Positions 53,449 to 62,905 of a stretch of 64,000 nt of DNA are shown piece after piece; positions within the stretch are counted from its first letter, which is position 1; every line of letters begins with the position of its first letter. The position numbers and the translations under genes are program-made. This DNA comes from Moorena sp. SIOASIH. GTDB taxonomy: Bacteria; Cyanobacteriota; Cyanobacteriia; Cyanobacteriales; Coleofasciculaceae. Location of the stretch: the NCBI RefSeq assembly GCF_010671925.1, contig NZ_JAAHIH010000003.1:992001-1056000 (forward strand). Direction: 5' to 3'. The notes under the pieces are model-generated. The model ran no database searches. It saw nothing but the letters and a program-made list of their open reading frames with translations, and was not told the DNA's origin.

Positions 53449-55140
53449 ATGATTCTGAATTCAGCTTCATTTTTTAAAGAGCGACAAAAATTCGACAAAA
53501 CTATCCGACCAATTGGAGCATCTGCCTTGCAAGGTATAGCATTTTGGAGAGAAAAAATAATTGCTATCGACTCGATAAAGGGCTATCTCATAGAAATTGA
53601 TCCCTTCACAGATAACACAAGGATTTTGAATCCAGAACGGGACTCAGATTTGGTCGGTGTGACTGGTTTAGCCCTGGCAGGAGAAACCCTATGGTTAACG
53701 CTACAATATAGTGTCTATTTTTGCCAGATAAATGATAATTTAACCCTACAACACTTTGTTGATTTGCCTTACACCGCTAACGGAATCGCTGTTAAAGATT
53801 CAACTGTTTATGTTACCTGTAAAAAAGTTGGATATATTATTATTTATAGCAGCAATACAGGTCATGAGATTACCCGGTTGCGTTCTCCCGGAGTTGGCAT
53901 TGAACATATAACAATCCGCGATGAAGAACTGTGGGTATCGGATGACCAAGAACAGACAGTTTACTGTCTTGATCGAGCAACTGGCGAAATTCAGTTCAGT
54001 GTACTCACCCCCTTTGAAAATCCTACTGGTTTAGCATTTTGTACTGACCCCCAGACGGGAGACGATACCCTCTATGTTGCTTATGCAACTGAGGAGGCTT
54101 ACATCCGGGATAACCCTAACGCTGATCCTAATTATGAATTGCAGTATCGCGATCGCACTTTTATTCATCCGTTACACTTTACCTACAATCCGGAAGGTCG
54201 CTACGCACTCTCCAATGGCTATTTAATCGAAATGTCCTACGTGGAGGAACTTGATCCCCTCAAGGATATCGAGTTGAATGATTTGGAATGGCGAATTGCC
54301 TTGCCATCGGAAACTGACCGACAAAAGGTCTCAAAAGTCGAACCCGTGGGTATACCCTTTACTATAGACGTTCAAGATGGTCAGCAAGTTGCCGTCTTTA
54401 AGTTTGACAACCTCAAGCCAGGGGAACGCCATATCTTTGGTTGGAAGGCACTCCTAGAAGTCTGGAGTATCAAGTACCGCCTGACACCACGGGATATGGA
54501 GGGGTTGCCTGAGTTAGCGCCAGAATTTGAGAACCGTTATTTGGTTGATGATGACAAGTTAGCCATGGATACAGAAATCATCCGCCGTTCGGCTAAAGAA
54601 GCAATTGGTAGCGAAACGAATCTGTTGCGGCAACTCTACAGTATTCGCAATTATGTCTACGACAAACTTTCCTACCACGTGACCCCTAAAATAGATACTC
54701 CAGACATTGTGCTACGACGGGGTGTGGGGTCTTGCGGGGAGTATTTGGGAGTATTGCTAGCTTTGGGACGCCTTAATGGTATTGCCTGCCGCACTGTTGG
54801 TCGTTACAAATGCCCTCCCCATCCTGACCAAATCGGTATTCCTTTGGTACCAGATTTTAATCATGTTTGGATGGAATTTTATATCCCAGGAATCGGCTGG
54901 CTACCTATGGAATCGAGTGCTGATGATACAGTTGAAGGGGGTCCTTATCCCACTCGGTTTTTGATGGGTCTTGCCTGGTACCATATAGAGATCGGTAAAG
55001 GAATTAAGTTTGAAATCCTGAAGAGCCAAGGGGTGCCTGTGAAAAAGGAAGATATTTCCATTGGTGAGTTAGCCATTAATCATGTGCGGTTTAAGATTGT
55101 GGCAGAATTGCCCAGTGGTAGTGCTTCAATCGAACAATAA
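53449..55140 (+). CDS. Beta-propeller-like protein with transglutaminase domain
   Basis: Residues about 20-210 contain repeated beta strands with GLALAGETLWLTL, TVYVTCKKVG and ELWVSDDQEQTVYCL, like a YncE-type propeller. A linker follows, then a transglutaminase-like core at about 375-510 with the catalytic triad: Cys in GVGSCGEYLG (about 428), His in FNHVWMEFY (about 470) and Asp in ESSADD (about 489). No signal peptide is visible, so it may be cytoplasmic. The reaction could be proteolysis or acyl transfer; the substrate is unknown. Confidence 0.85.
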   Translation: MILNSASFFKERQKFDKTIRPIGASALQGIAFWREKIIAIDSIKGYLIEIDPFTDNTRILNPERDSDLVGVTGLALAGETLWLTLQYSVYFCQINDNLTLQHFVDLPYTANGIAVKDSTVYVTCKKVGYIIIYSSNTGHEITRLRSPGVGIEHITIRDEELWVSDDQEQTVYCLDRATGEIQFSVLTPFENPTGLAFCTDPQTGDDTLYVAYATEEAYIRDNPNADPNYELQYRDRTFIHPLHFTYNPEGRYALSNGYLIEMSYVEELDPLKDIELNDLEWRIALPSETDRQKVSKVEPVGIPFTIDVQDGQQVAVFKFDNLKPGERHIFGWKALLEVWSIKYRLTPRDMEGLPELAPEFENRYLVDDDKLAMDTEIIRRSAKEAIGSETNLLRQLYSIRNYVYDKLSYHVTPKIDTPDIVLRRGVGSCGEYLGVLLALGRLNGIACRTVGRYKCPPHPDQIGIPLVPDFNHVWMEFYIPGIGWLPMESSADDTVEGGPYPTRFLMGLAWYHIEIGKGIKFEILKSQGVPVKKEDISIGELAINHVRFKIVAELPSGSASIEQ

Positions 55141-55310
55141 GGACTACTGCTGGCAAGGGTAGCCGGAAAGAAGTGGGTTGGAGGGGATCTAAGACCAAAT
55201 CGAGGACGTAACTCCTAGACTTGGGCTACCCCCGTGATGTCAGAAGCGTACACCATACCTGCTGGGATTGGTGTGCGGTAGTTCACTATAGGTTAGGGGG
55301 AAATTGAGTC

Positions 55311-56084
55311 ATGGATGTTATTCCAGCTATAGACTTACTTGAAGAAAAATGTGTGCGATTAGTCCAGGGAGACTACCAGCGTGCGCAAGTATTTAACGAT
55401 AACCCGGTCGAGGTAGCGAAACAATGGGTTGAACAAGGTGCATCACGGCTGCATGTGGTTGATTTGGATGGTGCAAAACTGGGTAAGCCAGTGAACACTA
55501 AAGCAATCGAAGCAATTGTGCAGGCGGTACCTGTGCCAGTGCAAGTCGGTGGTGGATTACGCTCCCGCTCCGGAGTCACTCAACTGTTGACTCTAGGCGT
55601 CGATAGAGTCATTATAGGGACGGCAGCGGTGGAAGACCCTTCCCTAGTGGAACAGCTTTGCACTGAATTCCCAGGGAAGATTGTAGTTGGTATTGATGCT
55701 CGTCAGGGATGGGTGGCAACTCACGGTTGGTTAGAAACCTCAGAAATTGCAGCTATTGACCTAGCTGAGCAAATGACTCAGCTGGGAGTAACTACGATTA
55801 TTTACACCGACATTCACCGGGATGGAACTCTGTCTGGACCAAACCTAGACGCTCTCAGAGAACTAGCAAGCCATATCTCGATCCCCGTGATTGCCTCTGG
55901 GGGTGTCAGTTCAATCACTGATCTATTGAGTCTACTGACTCTCGAACCTCTAGGGGTTAGGGGTGTAATTGTTGGTCGTGCGCTTTACACCGGAGATATT
56001 TCTCTGAAAGAAGCTATTCAAGCAGTCGGTCCTGGAAGGTTACAAGATATCCCTCTAGATATGGGGTTTTCTAGCTTTGCTTGA
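55311..56084 (+). CDS. hisA: Phosphoribosylformimino-AICAR ribotide isomerase
   Basis: HisA catalyses the fourth step of histidine synthesis, opening the ribose of ProFAR. The 257-aa (beta/alpha)8 barrel shows MDVIPAIDLLEEKCVRLVQG with catalytic Asp8, VVDLDGAKLGKPVN, VQVGGGLRS, and the second-half IYTDIHRDGTLSGPN with catalytic Asp and SGGVSSITDL. Length and order are standard. It is not clustered with other his genes. Confidence 0.96.
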   Translation: MDVIPAIDLLEEKCVRLVQGDYQRAQVFNDNPVEVAKQWVEQGASRLHVVDLDGAKLGKPVNTKAIEAIVQAVPVPVQVGGGLRSRSGVTQLLTLGVDRVIIGTAAVEDPSLVEQLCTEFPGKIVVGIDARQGWVATHGWLETSEIAAIDLAEQMTQLGVTTIIYTDIHRDGTLSGPNLDALRELASHISIPVIASGGVSSITDLLSLLTLEPLGVRGVIVGRALYTGDISLKEAIQAVGPGRLQDIPLDMGFSSFA

Positions 56085-56857
56085 GGAGTCGTCAATGGAA
56101 AAATGGAAAAATGGAAAATTGATCTGATTCGAGCCAAATACCCCATGATCAGTTTTTCATTGTCAGGGGCAATTTATTTTAAGATAATCATTTGTCTAAT
56201 TGCTTCCTGATTACACTGTAAAAGTTTAGTAAAGAGGGAAAGGGCAAGGAATTCCAACCATTGACCTTTTCCTTTTTATATTTATAACTTAAATTCAAGA
56301 CCATACTACTAAACTAAATTGCCTTCTTGAAGTGTTATTTAGCTAGGCAGGAGGACAAGGTAATGGGGAGATAGGTAGATAGTGCTACCGTAAGCATATG
56401 CGCTACTTGAGGTGCTACTTGAGGTGCTATCAGTGGTCAGCCGTCAGCTAATCAACGGGAGGTAGTCAACAAGGTTACGGGCTGGTACCGCTGGTTGAAA
56501 ATTCCTGCTCGTTTTGCTGATCTGATCCCGTGCAGTGAAATCGGCTGCTAGTTGATAGTTTATAGCTGATAGCTGATAGCTGACGCCTGAATGCTTACGT
56601 GCTACCTATTAATGTAACTTGGTACCAGCAAATATGATTACCCTAACTTAACCATTCCTTCATTTTATCCGGATATTTGATAAGTTTTGCGTAAAATTTT
56701 CCAGTTCTAGTGTCAAAAACTAGTTTGTTAACACAAACTAACTACAGAGCTGATGGTTAGTGGCAACTACTGAAGGTATGATAGGGGAGCGATTAGCCAT
56801 AGGTTCAGTTACTCTTGAACATAACTTAAACCAATAAATAAAAAGGCACATATAGAG
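56085..56857. other. Repeat-rich gap upstream of the tyrosine kinase
   Basis: It contains AATGGAAA-type tandem repeats at about 56,095-56,120, GCTACTTGAGGTGCTA direct repeats at about 56,401-56,430 (also near 24,840) and AGCTGATAGCTGATA repeats at about 56,560-56,582. No gene is supported. The promoter for the kinase gene is probably in the last 200 bp. Confidence 0.65.
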
Positions 56858-59173
56858 ATGGGCAATAAATCAGAGCTTTTCCCACAGGGGAATGGTAAAT
56901 ATTTCCACTCACAGCCCGTCATCTACCACACTAGAAACTCAAAATACTATCAGGATGGGCGTAAGCTAGAGGAGATTTGGACGATCATACGGCGTCGCTT
57001 TTTAGCGGCTGCTGGTGTAGCAATTACGATAACAGCTAGTATTTTTGTATGGACTTCTAATCAGAAACCTCTGTACGAAGGCAAGTTCCGACTGCGTCTG
57101 GAGCCTCTGACAGCACAGGATGATGAAAATCAATCCATACCAGCTTTTGGTCTCATAGACTCTGGGAATTCCAGCTTGGCTTATCAAACCCAAATGCTGG
57201 TACTGCGTAGTCATAAACTGATCACTCCCGTGATTGAGGAACTAAATAAGCGCTATGGAAAAACTAGCTACAAGTCTTTAGTCAAAAATAATCACCTGAG
57301 GATCAAACACATTGAAGGAACTAGTGTCTTAGAAGTCCGCTACCGTGATAGCGATCCTCAAAAAGTTCACTTTGTTTTAAACCAGCTTGCCGATAATTAT
57401 ATCAAGTACTCCCGCCAACAAGAAGCAAGTTACCATCACAAGGACCTTGAGCTAGCAAATAGAGAGTTGCCTAAAGTACGCCAAGAGGTAGACAGACTCC
57501 AGGAAGAACTGCTGAAGTTGGAGCTAGGGTACAAGTTGATCGACTATGATAATCAAAAACAGCAGCTTTCAACTCAGATTAGCCAGATTAAGCAACAGCA
57601 ATTAGATACTCACATCCAGCTTAAGGAAGCTCAGTCCTTTTACCAGATCATTTCTCAAAAGCTAGGACTGTCATCAAATCAGGTCAAGGACTCTCGCGCC
57701 TCGGAGTTAGCTCTGGCTCAAGTGACTTTGGCTGAAAACCCTTACTACCAAAAGATGCTCAACCACCTAGAAGAGGTTGAGGCTGAGATTGCTATCGAGT
57801 CAAGCCGCTATACTCCAGACAGTCCCACCATCAAGACCCTCAAGCAGCAACAGTATAATTTCTTATCCCTGTTACGCTCTGAAGCTGAACAGGTACTAGG
57901 GATCAAACTAACAGATACAGATGTTCCTAAGATATCACCCAATTCAATTCACCAGCAGCTCACTCAACAACTGGTAGATCAGAGCATCCAAATATCAGTT
58001 TTGCAAGCACGACAACAAGCTCTTGCTGAGGAAGAGGAAAGTCTTGAGCAAGACATGAAACAGATGTTGGTGATAGATCCAAAGTACACCAGTTTACGGC
58101 AGAAACTTAAAGAGACAACCCAACGATTAGACACTCTGTTGGAGCTTAAGGAAAGCTTCCAGCCTTATTCTTGGGAACTTATTCTCAAACCCAAACAGCC
58201 TCAATATCCGATTCCGCAACATCAGGAACTTCAGATTATTTTGGGAGCGATCGCAGGTATATTACTGGGTGCAGGAACAGGGTGGTTGATGGAGCGCTTA
58301 GACCATGTGTTCCACTCTCCCGACGAACTTAAACATCGCACCCAATTGCCTCTTCTTGGTGTTATTCCTTACCATCCAGCACTTAAGCCAACCAAGTCAT
58401 CAACAAGCCGCAAAGGTATACCTTTTGTTCCAAGCTTCCCTAAGAATCAGAAAAATAACTCAACGCCAAAACTGCAGCAAGCTTCTCCCTTTTTAGAGGC
58501 GTTCCGGTTCCTCCATCGCAATATCGGCTTACTCGGCTGCGATCAGCCAATCCAATCTATTGTGATTAGCTCAGCTAGACCAGCAGACGGTAAATCTACC
58601 GTTGCTGTCCACCTAGCTATAGTGGCTGCTGCTATGGGTCGGCGGGTGCTACTGGTGGATACAGATCTGCGCCGTCCCCGGGTACATAAAATTTTTGGTT
58701 TGAACAATCAACTTGGTTTGAGTGACGTCCTTAGTAAGGGGATCAAAGCTAACCGAGCCATCCAGCAAGTGCCCCTGTGGGATCATCTTCATGTGCTAAC
58801 TGCTGGTTCCCCAGCACATGATCCGATTCGGTTACTATCTGCGCCAAAGATGGGAACTTTGATGGAGCATTTTAATGCTGTTTTTGATTTAGTTATTTAT
58901 GATACACCTCCCGTGATCGGACTTGCCGATAGCCGCCTTCTAGCAGCTAACACGGATGGTATGGTCTTCGTAGGCAGATTAAACAAGACTGACCGCTCAG
59001 TTCTAATGCAAGCGTTGGATGAACTCAAAACCTCTAGGACTAATCTTTTAGGTATTGTTGCTAATGATGTTGAGAACTACGCAACTAGCTCCTATTATCA
59101 CCATCAGGACTACTATACAACCGATTCAGCAACCATGAAGGTGAAAAAGCTTCTAGATCAGAACATGAGATGA
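56858..59173 (+). CDS. Polysaccharide biosynthesis tyrosine autokinase (Wzc-like)
   Basis: The 771-aa protein is a fused co-polymerase and BY-kinase. It has a Wzz-type N-terminus with a membrane helix at about 48-66, coiled coils at about 190-300 and 375-440, and a second helix at about 459-480. The kinase domain has Walker A RPADGKST (about 571-578), Walker A' VLLVDTDLRRPR (about 597-608) and Walker B LVIYDTPP (about 678-685). A Tyr cluster (YYHHQDYYTTD, about 747-757) is the autophosphorylation tail. It regulates chain length and export of surface polysaccharide. Confidence 0.93.
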   Translation: MGNKSELFPQGNGKYFHSQPVIYHTRNSKYYQDGRKLEEIWTIIRRRFLAAAGVAITITASIFVWTSNQKPLYEGKFRLRLEPLTAQDDENQSIPAFGLIDSGNSSLAYQTQMLVLRSHKLITPVIEELNKRYGKTSYKSLVKNNHLRIKHIEGTSVLEVRYRDSDPQKVHFVLNQLADNYIKYSRQQEASYHHKDLELANRELPKVRQEVDRLQEELLKLELGYKLIDYDNQKQQLSTQISQIKQQQLDTHIQLKEAQSFYQIISQKLGLSSNQVKDSRASELALAQVTLAENPYYQKMLNHLEEVEAEIAIESSRYTPDSPTIKTLKQQQYNFLSLLRSEAEQVLGIKLTDTDVPKISPNSIHQQLTQQLVDQSIQISVLQARQQALAEEEESLEQDMKQMLVIDPKYTSLRQKLKETTQRLDTLLELKESFQPYSWELILKPKQPQYPIPQHQELQIILGAIAGILLGAGTGWLMERLDHVFHSPDELKHRTQLPLLGVIPYHPALKPTKSSTSRKGIPFVPSFPKNQKNNSTPKLQQASPFLEAFRFLHRNIGLLGCDQPIQSIVISSARPADGKSTVAVHLAIVAAAMGRRVLLVDTDLRRPRVHKIFGLNNQLGLSDVLSKGIKANRAIQQVPLWDHLHVLTAGSPAHDPIRLLSAPKMGTLMEHFNAVFDLVIYDTPPVIGLADSRLLAANTDGMVFVGRLNKTDRSVLMQALDELKTSRTNLLGIVANDVENYATSSYYHHQDYYTTDSATMKVKKLLDQNMR

Positions 59174-59403
59174 TATAGCAATTCTACGACTTGTGAGGTA
59201 CAAATATCTCGGTTTTAGGGAGCAGGGACTGAGGCCGTAGGCCACGCGGGGCGCGTTCGGAACAGGGAGCAGGTAACAGAGAAGAGGCAAGAGCCAATAG
59301 TCAAACAATTCTGTGTACCTCATGAGTCCTAGAAACGCTATATGAAGTCCAGTTAATAACTTTTAATATGGTTGATTGCTTTTTGTTAATGGTTAATGGT
59401 CAA

Positions 59404-59512
59404 TTAACCATTAACCATTAACCATTAACCATTAACCATTAACCATTAACCATTAACCATTAACCATTAACCATTAACCATTAACCATTAACCATTAACC
59501 ATTAACCATTAA
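59404..59512. repeat. Heptamer array TTAACCA, about 15 copies
   Basis: A near-perfect TTAACCA tandem array. Just before it, GTTAATGGTTAATGG is the complement, so array and preceding unit can form a hairpin. It ends three bases before the stop of the minus-strand remnant. Confidence 0.95.
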
Positions 59513-59514
59513 AG

Positions 59515-59763
59515 TTAGTGATCAGTAGCTGGGGATGAAAATACGTATGTTAACAGGACTAGCATCACCCTTGACACCATCAAGGTTAGTGTTAACACCA
59601 CTAGGGAAACCTGGACAGTTAAGCGTAACCGTTTACCCTTACGATACAAACGTTTATCCGGTACAGGGTCAGCAGTTTTAGAAAAGAGTGTTAATGGTTG
59701 ATGAGGCTGATAAGGATTCCAGAATACATGGGCACCTAAATTCTGATCGGCACAGGGTTTCAT
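59515..59763 (-). pseudogene. Possible frameshifted small gene
   Basis: The open frame reads MKPCADQNLGAHVFWNPYQP onward, to RLYRKGKR. From there a second frame is more protein-like (TVTLNCPGFPSGVNTNLDG, then SPVNIRIFIPSY and a stop at about 59,527). The annotated frame's hydrophobic tail may be a frameshift artefact. I do not recognise a family, and it could be noncoding. Confidence 0.3.
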
Positions 59764-59801
59764 AGTTCAAAACTAGAGGTAGTGTGTTGAGAGCGAACCA
59801 G

Positions 59802-59902
59802 CGTTTACGCCCTGTGGTGTAAACGTTAGTAGTAAAACTGAGATAGTTCCTGTCTCAGTCTTGATAGTGATGCTCAACCCTGTCCAAATTGTTTTGGACG
59901 GG
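59802..59902. other. Cluster of three hairpins, candidate structured RNA
   Basis: H1 is CGTTTACGCC/GGTGTAAACG (59802-59825, tetraloop CTGT, one G-T pair). H2 is ACTGAGA/TCTCAGT (59837-59859). H3 is CCC-GTCCAAA/TTTGGAC-GGG (59878-59902, one bulge, tetraloop). The strand is unknown. A nearby right-end-like hairpin at 60,268 suggests mobile-element origin. Confidence 0.45.
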
Positions 59903-60049
59903 CTTGTCGTCTTCAAGCAGGGCTTACGTATTTGTTTTACAAAAGGTATTGCAGGGGGTATGCGCAACCACCGGATGAATGGGGTGGCAGGTTAAAACCG
60001 GCTTTTTCTTCCTTTTTTCTGGTACAGTAGAAAGGTGTAATTTGTAGTT

Positions 60050-60294
60050 AATGACTCAAATAGCGGTGAAAAACCCGCACGGTCAGCAAAAAACTACAAG
60101 ATACAAACTACAAGATACAAGTAAGCGCAATGTATGTGGCCTTAAGGTCAGCATAGTTGAGCTTGTAGGGCGTTGTTGACTGCTCCCACACCGGAAGATA
60201 GCCCAGTTACAGCTACTTTCGGTTGAGTAGCGTGGTTTCAACCCGCTTTAGAACAAGCGCTTAGAATCCCGCCCACTTTAGTGGTGGGAGAAGT
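60050..60294 (+). mobile_element. Possible 3' end of another TnpB/IS607-type element
   Basis: The segment ends TTAGAATCCCGCCCACTTTA, then GTGGTGGGAGAAGTCAA, a hairpin plus terminal sequence like the right ends of TnpB-type elements. The upstream DNA has short hairpins (GCTTTAGAACAAGC) but no readable tnpB tail. The call rests on the terminal hairpin only. Confidence 0.35.
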
Positions 60295-60967
60295 CAAAAG
60301 TAGTTTTAATCCTTTTATCCCCTATAGCTAGCAGGGCTGTTTCATTCGTTTAGACTCTGGATGAGTAAGGTCAGAGGCAGAGGAGGGGGTAGAGGGGGAG
60401 GAAGATGATTTTGTTTGGTTATTTTGTCTTTCTTCCAAGTCCACCTTGTCTTCCTTGTCTTCCTTTTCCTGTATTAGATACAGAGCAATGGTTTAGCCCT
60501 GGGATAGGTAGGGTTTTGATGGCTGAATTTGGTAATGCCTGCTACAATAGAAGAATTGACTTTAACAACAATTTAGGGCATCTAATTAAAATCTTGAACC
60601 CAGTCGTTTCAGATAAGTTGAGGGGTTTGACCCCCTAATTGATTGAGTTTTGTTTTTTGGGTTCGATTGATTGGGTCAAGAAGGGGATGCGATCGCTTCT
60701 TAAAGTGATGATGAAAACCAATAGTTAGTGTCATACCGAGTAACGTTCAGGGCTGGGATCGCATGAATTGCTAGGGTTTCCCAAATTACCCATTACCCAT
60801 TAAGTAGGTAGGCTAAGTAGATAGGCATGATTCAACCGACTAATGGAACCGAATGATGTCAAGTTTTGTAAAACATCTAGAAATTCAAGCTATGCCCTTG
60901 AGCCAGCATGTTTAGATAAATTTGTTTACATATATTTACATAGCTGCCTTGATTTGAGCTTACCTAT
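60295..60967. other. Intergenic region with no supported gene
   Basis: A 77-codon ORF at 60,405-60,638 has a skewed composition and no family features. The rest is AT-rich with ACCCATTA repeats near 60,787-60,800. Confidence 0.5.
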
Positions 60968-62683
60968 TTACCCGTTACCAGTTATCGCAATACATTCGGT
61001 ATCCAAAACCACAACCTTCTCTGTCTCGAAAACAGAACAGGAATCGATTACGTTAACAATTGCCGGAACAATGGCTTGTTTGAGTCGAGCTTGAGCTTCT
61101 GCTGCTACTGGTTGATACTGCATAATCCAGCGATTTTCAGATATATATTGCGGATTAAATGCTTCCTTATCTAACAACCAAAAATCCATGTCGTACTGCC
61201 TAATAAATTGTTTGACTTCGGCTAAGTTTGGACTGTACTGGGCTTGAATTAAGTCAATCGCTCTGTTGCGAAATTGGTTGTAATAGTTAGTATGATAGGG
61301 AATACCATATTCTCTACTGACTAAGATTGACCGTCCAGAAAACGTTGGCAAGAAATCGGCTTCCTTTGATAGTGAGGCAATCAGGATATCGTTTGGTTGT
61401 TTAGCAAAGAATTCATATAGGGCATGTTCCCTCCCAACCTCATAGTTGGTTTTGGGGAAATTATGGAAACCAAGAGGAGACAAGATTAGAGCTATTCCTA
61501 CGAGTGTAACGATGGCTCGTCCCAACACTGGTTTCCCTTGAATTCGAGGGGAGGCTAGCCTCTGGCAAGCTTGAATAATAGCATCAAGTAATAGAGTTAT
61601 AGCGATCGCAGCAGCTAGGACTAGCACAATTCGCAGACTATGCTTACTGTAACGGCTGGGTAGATGCAGTCGGAACAGGACAGCATGAGCCATAATGAAC
61701 ATGCCAAGGGATACCAGAGCCAGTTGAGTCAGGAGTACCGTTTCCCCTGTGACTTTCTTCACTAACGGTAGCCATGAGGGAAATCGTAGCAGGATAGGCA
61801 ATAGTAAACCAGCACAGACAGCTATAGGTAAATGCTTTCTTCGGGGAAATACACCACTGCGAGCATCTTCCAACCAGAAATCCCATGGGTTCTGATCGAA
61901 AAAGGCGACTCGCCCTCCTGGTTGGAATTCTGGCATGGTTTTGGCTTGCTGTGCGCTGATAATTGGACCATAGTCAGAAGTGCTCAAAGCATAGGGCAAC
62001 AGGACGATGAATGCCACACCTAACCCAGCTGCACAAAACCAATAGTCATTCTTTTGGGAGGATAGTCTGACTCTACCCTCTCGCCAACGCAACAGTTTCA
62101 GTACCAGAACCCCACAACAGAGGAAAACGCACTGAGGATAAAATAAACCCTGGAGGGTGATCACTACGAGACAGGGGATCAATGAGCGCCGTGATAGGTA
62201 GTACAAAAATGCTAGCAGCAGGGGATAAATGAAAGCCCTAGGGGTTGCTGATACTAAATCATCCAGCATCCATAGGGTTTGATTTAGGAGCAAAGACGCG
62301 ATAAATCCTGCGGCTGGGATGGGCAGCATTTGTAGACAAAGCCGGAAACAGTAACTAGTGGTAATCAACCCTAGCACCATGGGTAGTAGTTTATTCAATA
62401 AGAGGGGATGAATCCCGACAAATGCTATCAGCCGATAGAGGGTAGTATAGCCAGCGGGTGCTACAGATTGGAAGTAATTGGCAATCAGATCATCGGGAAA
62501 TAAGCTGGGATCAAAAAACCGTTGCATCCAAAATACATGCTGTCTGGCATCATCTTGTACAATGTATTGATTACTAAAGGCTTCTTCTAGGGCGATCAGG
62601 CTGTAAAGCATAGCAAATGCTAGGCTCAAGCTAAACCAAAATATTACTTGGTTTTTAGGGGCATTCGAGGCTGGGGGATTCAT
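60968..62683 (-). CDS. Polytopic membrane protein, glycosyltransferase-like
   Basis: The 571-aa protein has about ten to twelve membrane helices. The first periplasmic loop holds QYIVQDDARQHVFWMQRFFD, reminiscent of the acidic motif of GT-C glycosyltransferases, and a soluble C-terminal domain follows (about 430-571). Its position next to a GT39-like gene and a Wzc-like kinase suggests surface glycan work. It could also be a membrane protein of unknown activity. The ATG at 62683 is clean, and the stop lies in an AT-rich spacer. Confidence 0.75.
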   Translation of the reverse strand: MNPPASNAPKNQVIFWFSLSLAFAMLYSLIALEEAFSNQYIVQDDARQHVFWMQRFFDPSLFPDDLIANYFQSVAPAGYTTLYRLIAFVGIHPLLLNKLLPMVLGLITTSYCFRLCLQMLPIPAAGFIASLLLNQTLWMLDDLVSATPRAFIYPLLLAFLYYLSRRSLIPCLVVITLQGLFYPQCVFLCCGVLVLKLLRWREGRVRLSSQKNDYWFCAAGLGVAFIVLLPYALSTSDYGPIISAQQAKTMPEFQPGGRVAFFDQNPWDFWLEDARSGVFPRRKHLPIAVCAGLLLPILLRFPSWLPLVKKVTGETVLLTQLALVSLGMFIMAHAVLFRLHLPSRYSKHSLRIVLVLAAAIAITLLLDAIIQACQRLASPRIQGKPVLGRAIVTLVGIALILSPLGFHNFPKTNYEVGREHALYEFFAKQPNDILIASLSKEADFLPTFSGRSILVSREYGIPYHTNYYNQFRNRAIDLIQAQYSPNLAEVKQFIRQYDMDFWLLDKEAFNPQYISENRWIMQYQPVAAEAQARLKQAIVPAIVNVIDSCSVFETEKVVVLDTECIAITGNG

Positions 62684-62905
62684 ACTTTGTTGTGTTTGGG
62701 TAGAGACAATTAAAATGGGATAATGGGGTGACGGTTATAGGTAAGTTTCTAGATTAAGTATTATTGTTAACAGTGAAATATTATCGTTAACACTCATCAG
62801 TCAACGGTCAATAAAAAGCGATCAAGTACAATATCCAAATTAAACGAACACGAATAAATTACCTTTGTACTTTCCTGTATACTTTTCCGTGTACTTTTTT
62901 GTGTG

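Noticed and set aside
60405..60638. 77-codon plus-strand ORF
   Set aside because: Skewed Pro/Leu/Phe start, no homology that I recognise, and inside AT-rich spacer.
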